This document shows, piece after piece, positions 51,427 to 60,304 of a DNA stretch of 60,793 bases (position 1 is the stretch's first letter; every line of letters begins with the position of its first letter). The stretch is from JARICQ01 sp964527205. GTDB lineage: Bacteria > Bacillota > Clostridia > Tissierellales > Tissierellaceae. Where the stretch lies: contig CAZGQG010000009.1 of the NCBI GenBank assembly GCA_964527205.1, positions 1-60,793 of the forward strand. The letters are read 5' to 3'. The notes under the pieces were generated by a model. The model ran no database searches. It had not been told where the DNA came from and saw nothing but the letters and a program-made list of their open reading frames with translations. The position numbers were made by a program, and so were the translations under genes.

Positions 51427-52821
51427 TTATGATTCATATATATGTTTAGCTTTTTCTAATCTAGTTTCCTTATCATATTCCCTAGTCATCTCAAATACTA
51501 AGGGACTTAGGGCCAAGACTGCTATTATATTTGGTAAAGCCATGAGGCCATTAAATATATCAGATAGGTTCCAAACTAATTCTAGAGGTATAGTAGCCCC
51601 TATAAATGTAAGACCTACCCATGCCCATGTGTAATATTTTACATATTTTGGACTTGCTATATATTCAACAGATTTATAGCCATAATAATACCAACTGATT
51701 ATAGTAGAAAAGGCAAAGAATATTATACTAAAGGATATTATATAGCCTCCCACTCTTGGAAGCAACTGACTAAAGGCAGCTGTAGTAAGTGCTGCTCCAT
51801 CTAAACCACCCTCTACTACCATAACTCCTGCTTCTATACTTATAAGTCCTGAGCTAAGTATAACTAGTCCTGTTAAGGTACAAACTATCATTGTAATTAT
51901 AATTACTCCAAGAGATGCTATTAAGCCCTCATTTACTGGATTGTCATTTTTTGATGCCGCATGGGTTATAGGTGCACTACCTAAACCTGCTTCATTTGAA
52001 AACATACCTCTTGCCATTCCTATTCGGATAACAGTTCCTATAAGTCCACCACCTACAGCCTTTCCTGTAAAGGCAGTTGAAAATATCATGCCAAATATAG
52101 CAGGTATAGCCCTTATATTTAAGAGTACGGCAATAAGTGATCCACCTAAGTAAATTAGAGCCATGGTTGGTACCAGCTTTTCTGTGATCTTACCTATTCC
52201 CTGTATACCTCCAATTACTACTAGGCCTGTTAGCACTGCTATTACAATCCCTGTAACCACTGGACTTAATCCGAAAGTAAGATTCATAGTATCGGATACT
52301 GAGTTGGCCTGAACCATGTTTCCAATTCCAAAGGATGCAATGATTGTAAAGATTGCAAAGGATCCAGCTAACCATTTAAAGCTCCTATTATACTTCTCCT
52401 CTAAACCTCTTTCAATATAGTACATTGGTCCACCAGATTTTTCTCCATCTCCATTTGTAATCCTATACTTTAGGGCCAAGACTACCTCAGAAAATTTAGT
52501 TGCACCTCCAAAAATTCCACTTACCCACATCCAAAGCATTGCTCCTGGACCACCAGTAGATATGGCTGCTGCCACACCTACTATATTTCCAATTCCAATA
52601 GTAGCAGCCATGGATGTCATTAAGGCTTGGAATGGAGTTATATCACCATCTGACTTATCATCTTTCACAAATAAAGATTTGACTGCATCTCCAAGCTTTC
52701 TAAATTGAACAAATCTAGTTCCTAAACTTAAGTAAATTCCAGTTCCTAATAGTATCAATATTGTAGCCGGTCCCCAAACAATAGAGGCTAGCTTAGATAC
52801 TAAATTTCCAAATATTTCCAC
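51427..52821 (-). CDS. glnT: AGCS-family Na+:alanine/glutamine symporter
   Basis: This 464-residue protein has 11 membrane helices and the AGCS family stretches LSLGTRFVQFRKLGDA near residue 30, GIGNIVGVAAAISTGGPGA near 75 and GMFSNEAGLGSAPITHAA near 265. It takes up alanine, glycine or glutamine with Na+. The GlnK-GlnL genes beside it mirror the Bacillus subtilis arrangement around glnT, so glutamine is the favoured substrate. I start at GTG 52821 behind AAGGGGG; a frame from 52938 would run through the regulatory spacer. The gene symbol is an inference from context. Confidence 0.85.
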   Translation of the reverse strand: MEIFGNLVSKLASIVWGPATILILLGTGIYLSLGTRFVQFRKLGDAVKSLFVKDDKSDGDITPFQALMTSMAATIGIGNIVGVAAAISTGGPGAMLWMWVSGIFGGATKFSEVVLALKYRITNGDGEKSGGPMYYIERGLEEKYNRSFKWLAGSFAIFTIIASFGIGNMVQANSVSDTMNLTFGLSPVVTGIVIAVLTGLVVIGGIQGIGKITEKLVPTMALIYLGGSLIAVLLNIRAIPAIFGMIFSTAFTGKAVGGGLIGTVIRIGMARGMFSNEAGLGSAPITHAASKNDNPVNEGLIASLGVIIITMIVCTLTGLVILSSGLISIEAGVMVVEGGLDGAALTTAAFSQLLPRVGGYIISFSIIFFAFSTIISWYYYGYKSVEYIASPKYVKYYTWAWVGLTFIGATIPLELVWNLSDIFNGLMALPNIIAVLALSPLVFEMTREYDKETRLEKAKHIYES

Positions 52822-52879
52822 ATTATATTCCCCCTTATATTTCCTTATATAGAGTATATAATGTAGGTTTCTCAAAGCT

Positions 52880-52905
52880 ACAAAATGTGACACCCTGCAA
52901 CAAAA
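52880..52905 (-). promoter_or_regulatory. Phased GlnL-like boxes upstream of the symporter
   Basis: On the minus strand TTTTGT occurs at 52900-52905 and at 52880-52885, exactly 20 bases apart, with GGGTGT at the 10-base mid-point. I recall TTTTGT-N4-TTTTGT as the B. subtilis GlnL site, with a 10-base period. The spacing here is two helical turns. Confidence 0.55.
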
Positions 52906-52928
52906 AAAGAAAACAGAAAATTCCCAAT

Positions 52929-53759
52929 CTACATACAATAGGCGCTTAAGCCAATTAAAAACTTCTTCATGTTAACTGAGCCACCTCTTTTAAGATTGCC
53001 CCTTATAAATTCCATTTCCCTCCTTACCTCTTGGAAACTAAATAAGCTATTTGAGTATTCAACAAAGACTTCATTCATATAATCTTCTAATCCTAAATGT
53101 GCAATATTGCTTATAGCTATATTTAAAGCCCGCCTAATTCTTTGTTCCATTGACCTGGGCTTATCTGTAAAGATACTAAAGAGCTCACGCATGGTGATTT
53201 CTTTAAAGTCTATGTCATTTTCCACAATATATTTCATTATCCTACTTATATCCTCCGCCCCACTTTCTCCTATGATACCTAGAGCCTTTAAGATATGTGT
53301 AAGTTTTTCTTCATAAGCTAGATTAGAGCCCTCTGGTTCTCCCATAGACTTGTTATTAAATTGCTTCCATATTTTTAAAAGGGCCTTGTCAATTTCGATC
53401 CTATCTATTACCTTCTTAATTATTGTTTCAACCTCTATGGCATTAATAGGCTTATTGATATAATACTCAACCCCATATTTATAGGCTTTTTCTATCATAT
53501 CCTTGGAATGAACCTGGGAGATCATTATAAATTGGATATCTTCATTTTCTTCCTTGATTTGTTTAACTATGCTTAAGCCATCTAAACCTGGCATTAGTAG
53601 GTCTATTAGGACAATATCAGGGTCAAGACTTCTAATTTTTTTAATTCCCTGATCCCCATCCCTAGATTCACCTATTACATTGCCTAATTCCTTGTCTTCA
53701 ATTATCATCTTTAAAATGTGAATAATATTTTCATCATCATCTAGTATGAAAAATCTCAT
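52929..53759 (-). CDS. glnL: GlnL/YcbB-type response regulator
   Basis: This 276-residue regulator has a receiver domain with Asp8 and Asp9, phospho-acceptor Asp53 (VLIDLLMPGLDG) and Lys103, followed by a YcbB-type DNA-binding region (about residues 155-275) that contains FTDKPRSMEQRIRRA. In Bacillus subtilis this type answers glutamine. Its ATG overlaps the end of the kinase gene by four bases. The symporter downstream on the same strand is the likely target; TTTTGT boxes lie between them. A short frame of this gene ends before the symporter's GTG with about 100 bases between. Confidence 0.9.
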   Translation of the reverse strand: MRFFILDDDENIIHILKMIIEDKELGNVIGESRDGDQGIKKIRSLDPDIVLIDLLMPGLDGLSIVKQIKEENEDIQFIMISQVHSKDMIEKAYKYGVEYYINKPINAIEVETIIKKVIDRIEIDKALLKIWKQFNNKSMGEPEGSNLAYEEKLTHILKALGIIGESGAEDISRIMKYIVENDIDFKEITMRELFSIFTDKPRSMEQRIRRALNIAISNIAHLGLEDYMNEVFVEYSNSLFSFQEVRREMEFIRGNLKRGGSVNMKKFLIGLSAYCM

Positions 53760-55048
53760 AGCTTAACAACCTCCAATTCTTTAATAGGTATCCATATTGA
53801 AAAACTAGTTCCAACTTCCATTTCTGAGTCCACTTCTACCCGGCCTCCTAGTTGCACATCCACAATACTCTTTACAAGAGCAAGACCAAGACCCCTATTT
53901 ATATCTCCTGTCTTGTAGTCTATCTTAGTTGAATATCCAGCTGAAAATATTTTGTCAAGTTCTCCTTCTTTTATTCCTTTTCCATTATCCTTAATTACAA
54001 ACTTATGTTGATCATGAGAAATAGAGTGAGAGACCAGTATATGTCCTTTATATTCAATTGAATCTATGGAATTCATAATTAAATTTCTTAATACAGACAT
54101 AAGATAATAGTGCTTATCTGTATAGAAATCTTCTTTAATCCTATACTCAATATCTATATCCTTATCTTTTCTCTTTGCTTCTCTTTCTAAAGATTCTTTT
54201 AATATGGTAATTAGCTCACGAAAATACATGCCAGTCTTGTCTAATCTAGTAGACAAGATTTCTTCTATCCCCAGAGCTACTAGCTTGTATTCTTTTTTTA
54301 TTTCATGAATACCCGTAGCTATGGCCAAGGCTTCCTTTCCCCAATCCTCTTCTTCTTCATCTTCCTTTATCTTTATAAAGAGCTGGTAGGCCTTAGACAT
54401 TACATCCTCAATGTAATCCATATTCTTTTCCATCCAATAGGTTTCAGTTTTTAGCTGTGATGTTAATTGCAGTAGGTTCTTATACCTTTTTTCATGCTCT
54501 TCCTTAACCAAGAACAATTTATAGTACTTATAGGCCATTCCAATAAGCCAAACAAGGCTAGCCCTTATTAGGGCAATGAAGACCAAGGTCTTTACTATAT
54601 TAGAATCTATGGTAAATAGATTTTTTTGAAGTCTTATGGCAGATTCTAATGTATTGGCTATAAAATCTATTAGAAAGGATATTATGAATATATTCCTGTG
54701 AGTGATATTTTTAATATATTTTTTAAATATGTAAAAGAGGAAACCATATAGTATATAAAACATGATTTCAGGCAGCAGATTGTAAAAATGCTGGAAGTAG
54801 AATCCATTGGAGATACTATAAAAAAATCCTCTAAAAAGCAAGACTGAAAATCCAGAAAGAAATCCAAGGCCTATAGGATTAGAATCATCATATAGGTATA
54901 GCATCAAAGAAATCATAACTCCTGCAAAGCTAATCTTAAAATTACTTATGTAAAAATCAACATATAAGAGAGATGAAAGACCTACAATAAGGGCAGGGAT
55001 AAGGAGTTTTTTATATTTTTTAATAAAACCATCTATTTTTTCCTTCAT
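53756..55048 (-). CDS. glnK: GlnK-type membrane sensor histidine kinase
   Basis: This 430-residue kinase has six to seven membrane helices in its first 200 residues, a linker helix with a charged stretch (EDEEEED), and a HATPase_c domain. The ATP lid shows RNLIMNSIDSIEYKG (N box), DNGKGIKEGELDKIF and RGLGLALVKSI. A weak dimerisation His lies in TGIHEIKKEYKLV near residue 245. It pairs with the GlnL-type regulator that overlaps it by four bases. The sensed signal, probably glutamine, is inferred from the Bacillus subtilis pair. Confidence 0.88.
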   Translation of the reverse strand: MKEKIDGFIKKYKKLLIPALIVGLSSLLYVDFYISNFKISFAGVMISLMLYLYDDSNPIGLGFLSGFSVLLFRGFFYSISNGFYFQHFYNLLPEIMFYILYGFLFYIFKKYIKNITHRNIFIISFLIDFIANTLESAIRLQKNLFTIDSNIVKTLVFIALIRASLVWLIGMAYKYYKLFLVKEEHEKRYKNLLQLTSQLKTETYWMEKNMDYIEDVMSKAYQLFIKIKEDEEEEDWGKEALAIATGIHEIKKEYKLVALGIEEILSTRLDKTGMYFRELITILKESLEREAKRKDKDIDIEYRIKEDFYTDKHYYLMSVLRNLIMNSIDSIEYKGHILVSHSISHDQHKFVIKDNGKGIKEGELDKIFSAGYSTKIDYKTGDINRGLGLALVKSIVDVQLGGRVEVDSEMEVGTSFSIWIPIKELEVVKL

Positions 55049-55197
55049 GCATAATACCTCCTTCTTTACAGTAAAATTAATAGCTTAATACAAGATTGAT
55101 AAAGATATATTTATTATATCATAATAATAAGCTTGGTGATAAGGCAAGCTTTATAGGAGGGTGGTATAGAATTAAATCTGTAAAAAAGGAAAATATA

Positions 55198-55234
55198 AAA
55201 GAGCATGTATGGGAAAAATCCATAGATGCTCTTT
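55198..55234 (-). terminator. Terminator after the hydrolase-like gene
   Basis: AAAGAGCAT (55198-55206) pairs with ATGCTCTTT (55226-55234); inner bases also pair in part (TATGG/CCATA). On the minus strand a T-rich tail follows. Confidence 0.6.
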
Positions 55235-55330
55235 AGATACAGTTCAATTCAAGCCTTTGCTATTAGCTTATAACAATATGTATCTATCAACCATATTCTA
55301 TTTTTGGATGGTTACTCATGCAATTATTTG

Positions 55331-56155
55331 CTACTCTCCTCTTTCTCCAAACAAGAATGATAAAAAGGAGTTTCCTGCAAACATATTCTGATGACTTTTC
55401 ATCTTCATTGTCTTAGGAATTCCAACATATGGCTTAGTCCTATCTGCAAAAATATTAGCATCTTTTAATAGGTGGATCGATAATCCTACCCACATCCCGC
55501 TAATAAGGATAGTTTCATTCTCATCTATTATATCAGCAAATTTTTCAATATATTTCCAAATACCACTCTTATCATCTGGTAAAAACTCTCTGCCGTGTTT
55601 TAAAAGTTTAATTAATAGTCTAATAAAGAATTCAAAAAACAGACCCACAAGTATTGTATGAGAGAAAACATTCCTATGGTTTCCAATCCCTCCTATCTTA
55701 ATGTCTAAGTCTGGTATTCCACCCTCAAAGTCTGTGCCACCACCAGCTACTAATACTGTTGCTGTCCAAAGAATACCTGAGATTAAAATTTCTTTTTTAT
55801 TTTCTGTAGACATCGTCTTGAAAGTCTCAACTTTATAATCGATTGTTTCTATAATATTATCTTTTGTATTTATAGATGCATCCCTTAACCTCGGTAACAT
55901 ATTAGGAATGTAGCCTTTACGATATAATTTAATATGTTCTATTTCAGTTTTAATAAATGCATTAGTATTTTCTCCTGCTTTTTTTAAAAGACCTCCTGCA
56001 TTTTGTAGCACCTCTTTTTTACTTAACAAGGTTGCTTTTAGAGCATAATTAAAAGAATCTTTTACTATAATTGTTATTTCGCTTTGACTTAATTTTTCTA
56101 TAATTTCATTGACTTCCTCCATAAATTTCTGTTCCTCTAATATTGTATCATTCAT
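55331..56155 (-). CDS. Membrane protein with YdjM-like hydrolase motifs
   Basis: This 274-residue protein has a helical N-terminal half (residues 1-120, mostly charged) and a membrane-type C-terminal half. GGIPDLDIK (146-153) and HRNVFSHT (160-167) match the PDLD and HRxxTH metal motifs of YdjM-like hydrolases, spaced much more closely than in the gene at 42851. Hydrophobic segments lie at about 124-140, 165-185 and 220-235. It might be a fusion of a helical partner with that hydrolase, but I know no close family. It begins the accessory end of the window. Confidence 0.6.
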   Translation of the reverse strand: MNDTILEEQKFMEEVNEIIEKLSQSEITIIVKDSFNYALKATLLSKKEVLQNAGGLLKKAGENTNAFIKTEIEHIKLYRKGYIPNMLPRLRDASINTKDNIIETIDYKVETFKTMSTENKKEILISGILWTATVLVAGGGTDFEGGIPDLDIKIGGIGNHRNVFSHTILVGLFFEFFIRLLIKLLKHGREFLPDDKSGIWKYIEKFADIIDENETILISGMWVGLSIHLLKDANIFADRTKPYVGIPKTMKMKSHQNMFAGNSFLSFLFGERGE

Positions 56156-56413
56156 ATCATCACCCCTATTGTTCTAATTTAATAACAGAAATGTTTACAT
56201 TAAATCCTGAATCATCCAGATTTTCAAAGTTTTAAATTTATCCTTTTAGTAATATGTAAATATTTCTTATTTCTTTTAACTTGAAAAGCATTGTATTTGT
56301 ACCAAGTCTATAAATATCCTAAATATAGGAATAACACAAAAAGATTATCATAGGATTTTACAATTCCGGTAAAACATTAACTGAGCTTAACAATTAATAA
56401 GATTAATTGTTAT

Positions 56414-56956
56414 TTATGGATTGCATCTTTTACATCCTACATATCCTGCATTAATAGCTTCTTCTCTGCTAGAGAAAATCACTCTATTATTATCTGCAGG
56501 TAAGGTATTGCAACCGGAACTATGAAACTTTTTCGAATTTTTATTCCCAATGTATTTAATACCAGCTTCTGGACTTGTATTTTCTAGTTCTGGTTTTGGC
56601 TCAGGTTCTGGTTTTGGCTCTGGTTTTGGTTCTGGTTCTGGCTCTACTTTCGCTTCTGATTTTGGATCATCTTCAAGTTTTGGCTCTGCTTCCACCTTAG
56701 CTTCTGATTCTGATTCAGACTGAGCTTCCGAATCATCAATAATTGATGAACTGCTCGTTTCTGAACTTATTTCTATTTCAGTTTCCATATAGCTCTCATC
56801 TAAAGCTTCTTCCTTACTCTCTGCCATTAATCTGTTAATACTTTCTATGTTTGTCTTTGTTGTATCATCAATCCCATTAGAACTACTGCATCCAGAAACT
56901 ACAAATAACATTACAAATAATAAGATAATACCTATTTTCCTCTTGGATAATCTCAT
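56414..56956 (-). CDS. Lipoprotein with Pro-Glu-Lys spacer and Cys/His C-terminal domain
   Basis: This 180-residue protein has a lipoprotein signal (VVSGC, lipid on Cys23). After a Ser/Glu-rich part comes a run of Pro-Glu-Lys dipeptide repeats, about residues 95-127, that should be extended in the wall. The C-terminal 45 residues contain YIGNKNSKKFHSSGCNTLP and end VGCKRCNP, with Cys and His spacing like the Ada-type metal-binding domain found at the end of secreted nucleases. It has no nuclease part itself. It is likely surface-exposed and zinc-binding; function unknown. Confidence 0.7.
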   Translation of the reverse strand: MRLSKRKIGIILLFVMLFVVSGCSSSNGIDDTTKTNIESINRLMAESKEEALDESYMETEIEISSETSSSSIIDDSEAQSESESEAKVEAEPKLEDDPKSEAKVEPEPEPKPEPKPEPEPKPELENTSPEAGIKYIGNKNSKKFHSSGCNTLPADNNRVIFSSREEAINAGYVGCKRCNP

Positions 56957-57452
56957 TAATATCCCTCCTATATTTTTCTTGAAATCTTTTATGTGTCGAT
57001 ATTATTTGAATATTCTAATTTAATTATACCTAATTGTACTGGCAAAAGCTATAATATGTAAGTAATAATATCCAGTCTCTTTCAAGCTATTCCTTTGTCT
57101 TTCAGCTCTAATTTTAAATCATGATATAAAGGTTATAATTTAGGAATTATGAGAAATCAAGAATTCAGAAAAGAAGATAAAAAGAGCAATTATGGGAAAT
57201 TTCCATATATACTCTTGTAATATTAACTAACTTGAAATTGTATTTACCATGTTTATTAGAAGGATATAAAGTAGCAGAAGTAAGGATTGAGGGAATAGTA
57301 TTTTCATATTCTAATAAATATCTTTCTCAAATAATAACCTTCCCTTGGTTTTAGATTTTAATAAAAACCCTAATAATTATTCAGATGTTTTTGTATATTT
57401 CTACCTCTATAACTAATATAATGCTCATAGCAAACTTAATCTTGTTACCAAG
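56957..57452. other. Gene-poor spacer with degraded coding-like sequence
   Basis: No complete gene is seen in these 496 bases. On the plus strand at about 57150-57358, short stretches look coding (for example LLEGYKVAEVRIEG) but are broken by stops, which may be a decayed gene. The first 60-base direct repeat (57211-57270) lies inside it. A probable promoter for the lipoprotein gene is near 57030. Confidence 0.45.
57211..57270 (+). repeat. 60-base direct repeat, copy 1
   Basis: It is identical at 56 of 60 positions to 59471-59530. The two copies flank the ankyrin gene at its 3' and 5' sides. Confidence 0.9.
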
Positions 57453-59291
57453 TTAATTTGCTCCAAATCTAATTAACATTCTTTTCAAGTTTCTCTTAGC
57501 AGTTTCATCCAAAAAACTTCTTTCCAATAACTCTAAGGGGCTATATTCCTCTATAGTTTTATAATAACTGTCTATCTTTCCTTTTTGATTTATATCTGCT
57601 CCATTTTCTAATAATAATTCAATAATTTTATAGTCACCACGGTCGATTGATGAATTTAGAGCTGTCAGTCCATTATTACTCTTAGCATTAATATCTGCAC
57701 CTTTACTTATTATTAACTTAATTATCTCATTATCTTGCCTAGGAACCGCATCTATTAACACTGTCCTGCCTTCATAATCTTTCGTTTTAACATCTGCTCC
57801 GTTATCCAAAAGAAGTTTAATTATCTCTTCATGGTAACTATCAAACGAATTTTTTATAGCTTCATGAAGTGCCGTTCTATCCCATTCATTTTTTAAATTA
57901 ACATTAACATTCTCTTCTAGTAACATCTTTACAATCTCTTGTTTGCCAATATTAGCTACAGCTAAATGTAGGACTGTTTCTTCTTTAAAATCTTGTATAT
58001 CTGCATCTGCTCCATTTTCCAAAAGTATTTTAACTACATTATTTATTTTATCTAATTCAAGATTCCTTGCATTCTTAACTGCAATTACCATCGCTGTTTC
58101 ATCTTGCATGTTTCTAACATCTACATCTGCTCCAATTTCTATTAATAATTTTATCATATCTTCATCTGCATTTTCTGCAGCTATTAATAGCGGTGACTGC
58201 TTATTTTTATCGATTAAATTTATTTTTAATCCTTCATTTATTAGCTTTTCAACTCCCATGCAATCTTTTTCTCTGACTTTCTTAATAAATCCATCTGTAA
58301 GTTCTCCTGTTATTATTTTTTGTGCTTCGACTTCCTTCTTTTCAGAGAGATGCTTATAATACTTTACTCCCATAAGTAAACTAGAAGTTAATACTATTAA
58401 TAGTATTACAATTATAGAAGTTTTCTTCAATTTTTTATTTTTTATTCTAGCTATCTCTTGATTCTTTTTAATTTTCTTTGCAACTTTATCCTTATTATAT
58501 TCTTCCAATACTTTTATTTTTTTGCGGCCGCAATTTAAGCATTTATTAGAGTTATGTTTGTTAAATTTACCACAAACACATCTCCAAGAATCCCCATCTT
58601 CAAAAGGATAGACTATAGCATCGATACCTGCTATTTCAATCAAGCTTTCATCTCCATCATATTCATAATTCGAGATATCTTTTAATGGTCCTAGTCTCTT
58701 CCACCTATCGCCATTTGCAAAAGAAATCTCTTCTATTCTTATATCAACAATTCTTGTTTGTTCTAAGCCTTTTAAGGAATAATTAATATTTTTTCCAAAA
58801 GTGCTTTTTGGACTAATATCTAAGTCTTGCATAATTAAGTCGATTTCATTTCCATTTAAATTACTTACAGGTTCTCCAAAACTATTGTAGCAAATAGCAG
58901 TAAATTTAATTGCATTTAAGATTTTATATTCTAGGTTTTTGAATAATACAAAAAGATATGGTATGCCAGTAGATTTATCAACTCTAATTTCGACACTTAT
59001 AACTTCAACAGGTGAATCCAAGTCTACATAACGTATAGTTGAGAATATACTTTTTAGAGATTCCATTGTATTGGGCTTTGAAAAGTTAGAAACAGAATTA
59101 TTATAGCCTTGATTCTCCTGAACTCTTGAAGCGGCAATTACTATTAACCCTATAAACCCTAAAAAGAAACCGATAAAAAACCACGTCAATTTATCTCTGT
59201 TTTTTTGACCTGCAATATAACTTGTAGAAAATCCAAATATTAAAGCTTGAGCAATAATAAGCCAAAAATATATTCCTAATAAGTCTAGCAT
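57453..59291 (-). CDS. Membrane ankyrin-repeat protein with zinc ribbon
   Basis: This 612-residue protein starts with two membrane helices (residues 3-25 and 36-54). A soluble domain of about 170 residues follows, then a zinc ribbon with WRCVCGK and NKCLNCGR. A third membrane helix (about 291-309) comes next. The C-terminal 280 residues hold about seven ankyrin repeats, recognisable by GADVDVRN, GADADIQD, GADVKTKD and GADINAKS. Ankyrin repeats bind proteins. The partner is unknown. The gene is flanked by 60-base direct repeats, which suggests a mobile or duplicated unit. AAGGAGG precedes the ATG on the minus strand. Confidence 0.8.
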   Translation of the reverse strand: MLDLLGIYFWLIIAQALIFGFSTSYIAGQKNRDKLTWFFIGFFLGFIGLIVIAASRVQENQGYNNSVSNFSKPNTMESLKSIFSTIRYVDLDSPVEVISVEIRVDKSTGIPYLFVLFKNLEYKILNAIKFTAICYNSFGEPVSNLNGNEIDLIMQDLDISPKSTFGKNINYSLKGLEQTRIVDIRIEEISFANGDRWKRLGPLKDISNYEYDGDESLIEIAGIDAIVYPFEDGDSWRCVCGKFNKHNSNKCLNCGRKKIKVLEEYNKDKVAKKIKKNQEIARIKNKKLKKTSIIVILLIVLTSSLLMGVKYYKHLSEKKEVEAQKIITGELTDGFIKKVREKDCMGVEKLINEGLKINLIDKNKQSPLLIAAENADEDMIKLLIEIGADVDVRNMQDETAMVIAVKNARNLELDKINNVVKILLENGADADIQDFKEETVLHLAVANIGKQEIVKMLLEENVNVNLKNEWDRTALHEAIKNSFDSYHEEIIKLLLDNGADVKTKDYEGRTVLIDAVPRQDNEIIKLIISKGADINAKSNNGLTALNSSIDRGDYKIIELLLENGADINQKGKIDSYYKTIEEYSPLELLERSFLDETAKRNLKRMLIRFGAN

Positions 59292-59539
59292 AAAATAACC
59301 TCCTTATAACTTAGCGTTAAAAAGTTTATAAATATTGACTATACATTATCATAGTTGCAAGAATGTTTCCAATATACTTAATAATTTGCACAATTATTAT
59401 AATGGTAATAATTCTATATTTCTAATGTATAGGTCATAATCACTTTTGATATATGAGAAAAGCTATAAATACTCTTGTGATATTAACCAACTTGAAATTG
59501 TATTTACCATGTTTATTATGAGGATATAAAAAATGTCAA
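59292..59539. other. Non-coding spacer upstream of the ankyrin gene
   Basis: This AT-rich 248-base stretch holds the upstream region of the ankyrin gene (minus strand) and the second 60-base direct repeat. No gene is seen. Confidence 0.6.
59471..59530 (+). repeat. 60-base direct repeat, copy 2
   Basis: It matches 57211-57270 at 56 of 60 positions. Similarity stops within a few bases of the presumed left end of the TGTCTAA element. Confidence 0.9.
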
Positions 59540-59738
59540 TGTCTAAGAATGTTCTTCCCTAACGATCTACCCCTACTTCCCTCTATCTATGCTTCTAAAT
59601 ATCTATCTTACATGATTTTCTTTCCAATATTTTTGTCTAAATGTTCTTCCCTTTTAAAAATGATTTTTCAATTAGAAATTATACTTTTTTCTCTAATTAG
59701 GGAAGAACATTCTAACAAATTCTCTAAATGTTCTTCCA
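59540..59738. repeat. Left-end array of AATGTTCTTCC sites
   Basis: Sites begin at 59540 (TGTCTAAGAATGTTCTTCC), 59634 (TGTCTAAATGTTCTTCCC) and 59721 (TCTCTAAATGTTCTTCC), about 90 bases apart. One site at 59697-59717 is inverted and pairs with the first over 17 bases. Confidence 0.8.
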
Positions 59739-59952
59739 TGATAATTATCCTGTTTTTCAAAACATAAGAAAAAATATATTGAAAATATTTGATGAAAAAA
59801 TATTAGAAAAGCAGGAATTAAAGCAGGGAAAAAATGATAGGGATCCATGATTAGCGCCAATTTAAGAGCACTGGAAATACGGCATCCATTTGTATTAACT
59901 CCCTATTTAAAGCTTTTAAGATCTATTCTGTGGCCTCTGATTTGATCTTAGT

Positions 59953-60076
59953 GGAGGACTTGTCCTCCCTTCTTTGACAGCCCCATCACACGTATTTCGT
60001 AAGAAATACTTGTGAGATGGATGATGGCAAAGGAGTTTGTTCTACAGCAGTTTATGTATTTTAAAACTGCTGTAAT
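59953..60076 (+). repeat. Folded 124-base repeat, copy A
   Basis: It contains three hairpins: GGAGGAC/GTCCTCC, a long central stem (CATC, CAC, GTATTTC with loop GTAA and complements, closed by CTTT-GCC/GGC-AAAG) and CAGCAGTTT/AAACTGCTG. It could be a structured RNA or a palindromic DNA repeat. No promoter was identified. Confidence 0.75.
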
Positions 60077-60304
60077 CATTCGCTTCTCAATCATTTCTCT
60101 TTTCTTTTACTATATAAAAAAATAATTGGAATAACAAGATCATGGAAAAAAATCATATCTATAACAGGAATTAGATAAGGATAATAATATAGGAGATTAT
60201 GGTTTTCTCTTTTTCAACCGATGAAAAATATAATTGAAATTATTCTATGAAGTAGTTGTTTACAGGAATTGAAATGATTAATAGGAAATAAACATTGTGA
60301 TAAT

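Noticed and set aside
52822..52938. 39-residue N-terminal extension of the symporter
   Set aside because: It covers the regulatory spacer with the TTTTGT boxes; GTG 52821 has AAGGGGG upstream.
59549..59767. A 72-codon plus-strand frame rich in Ser, Phe and Ile
   Set aside because: It runs across the repeated AATGTTCTTCC sites, has no ribosome binding site, and its composition follows the AT-rich repeats.
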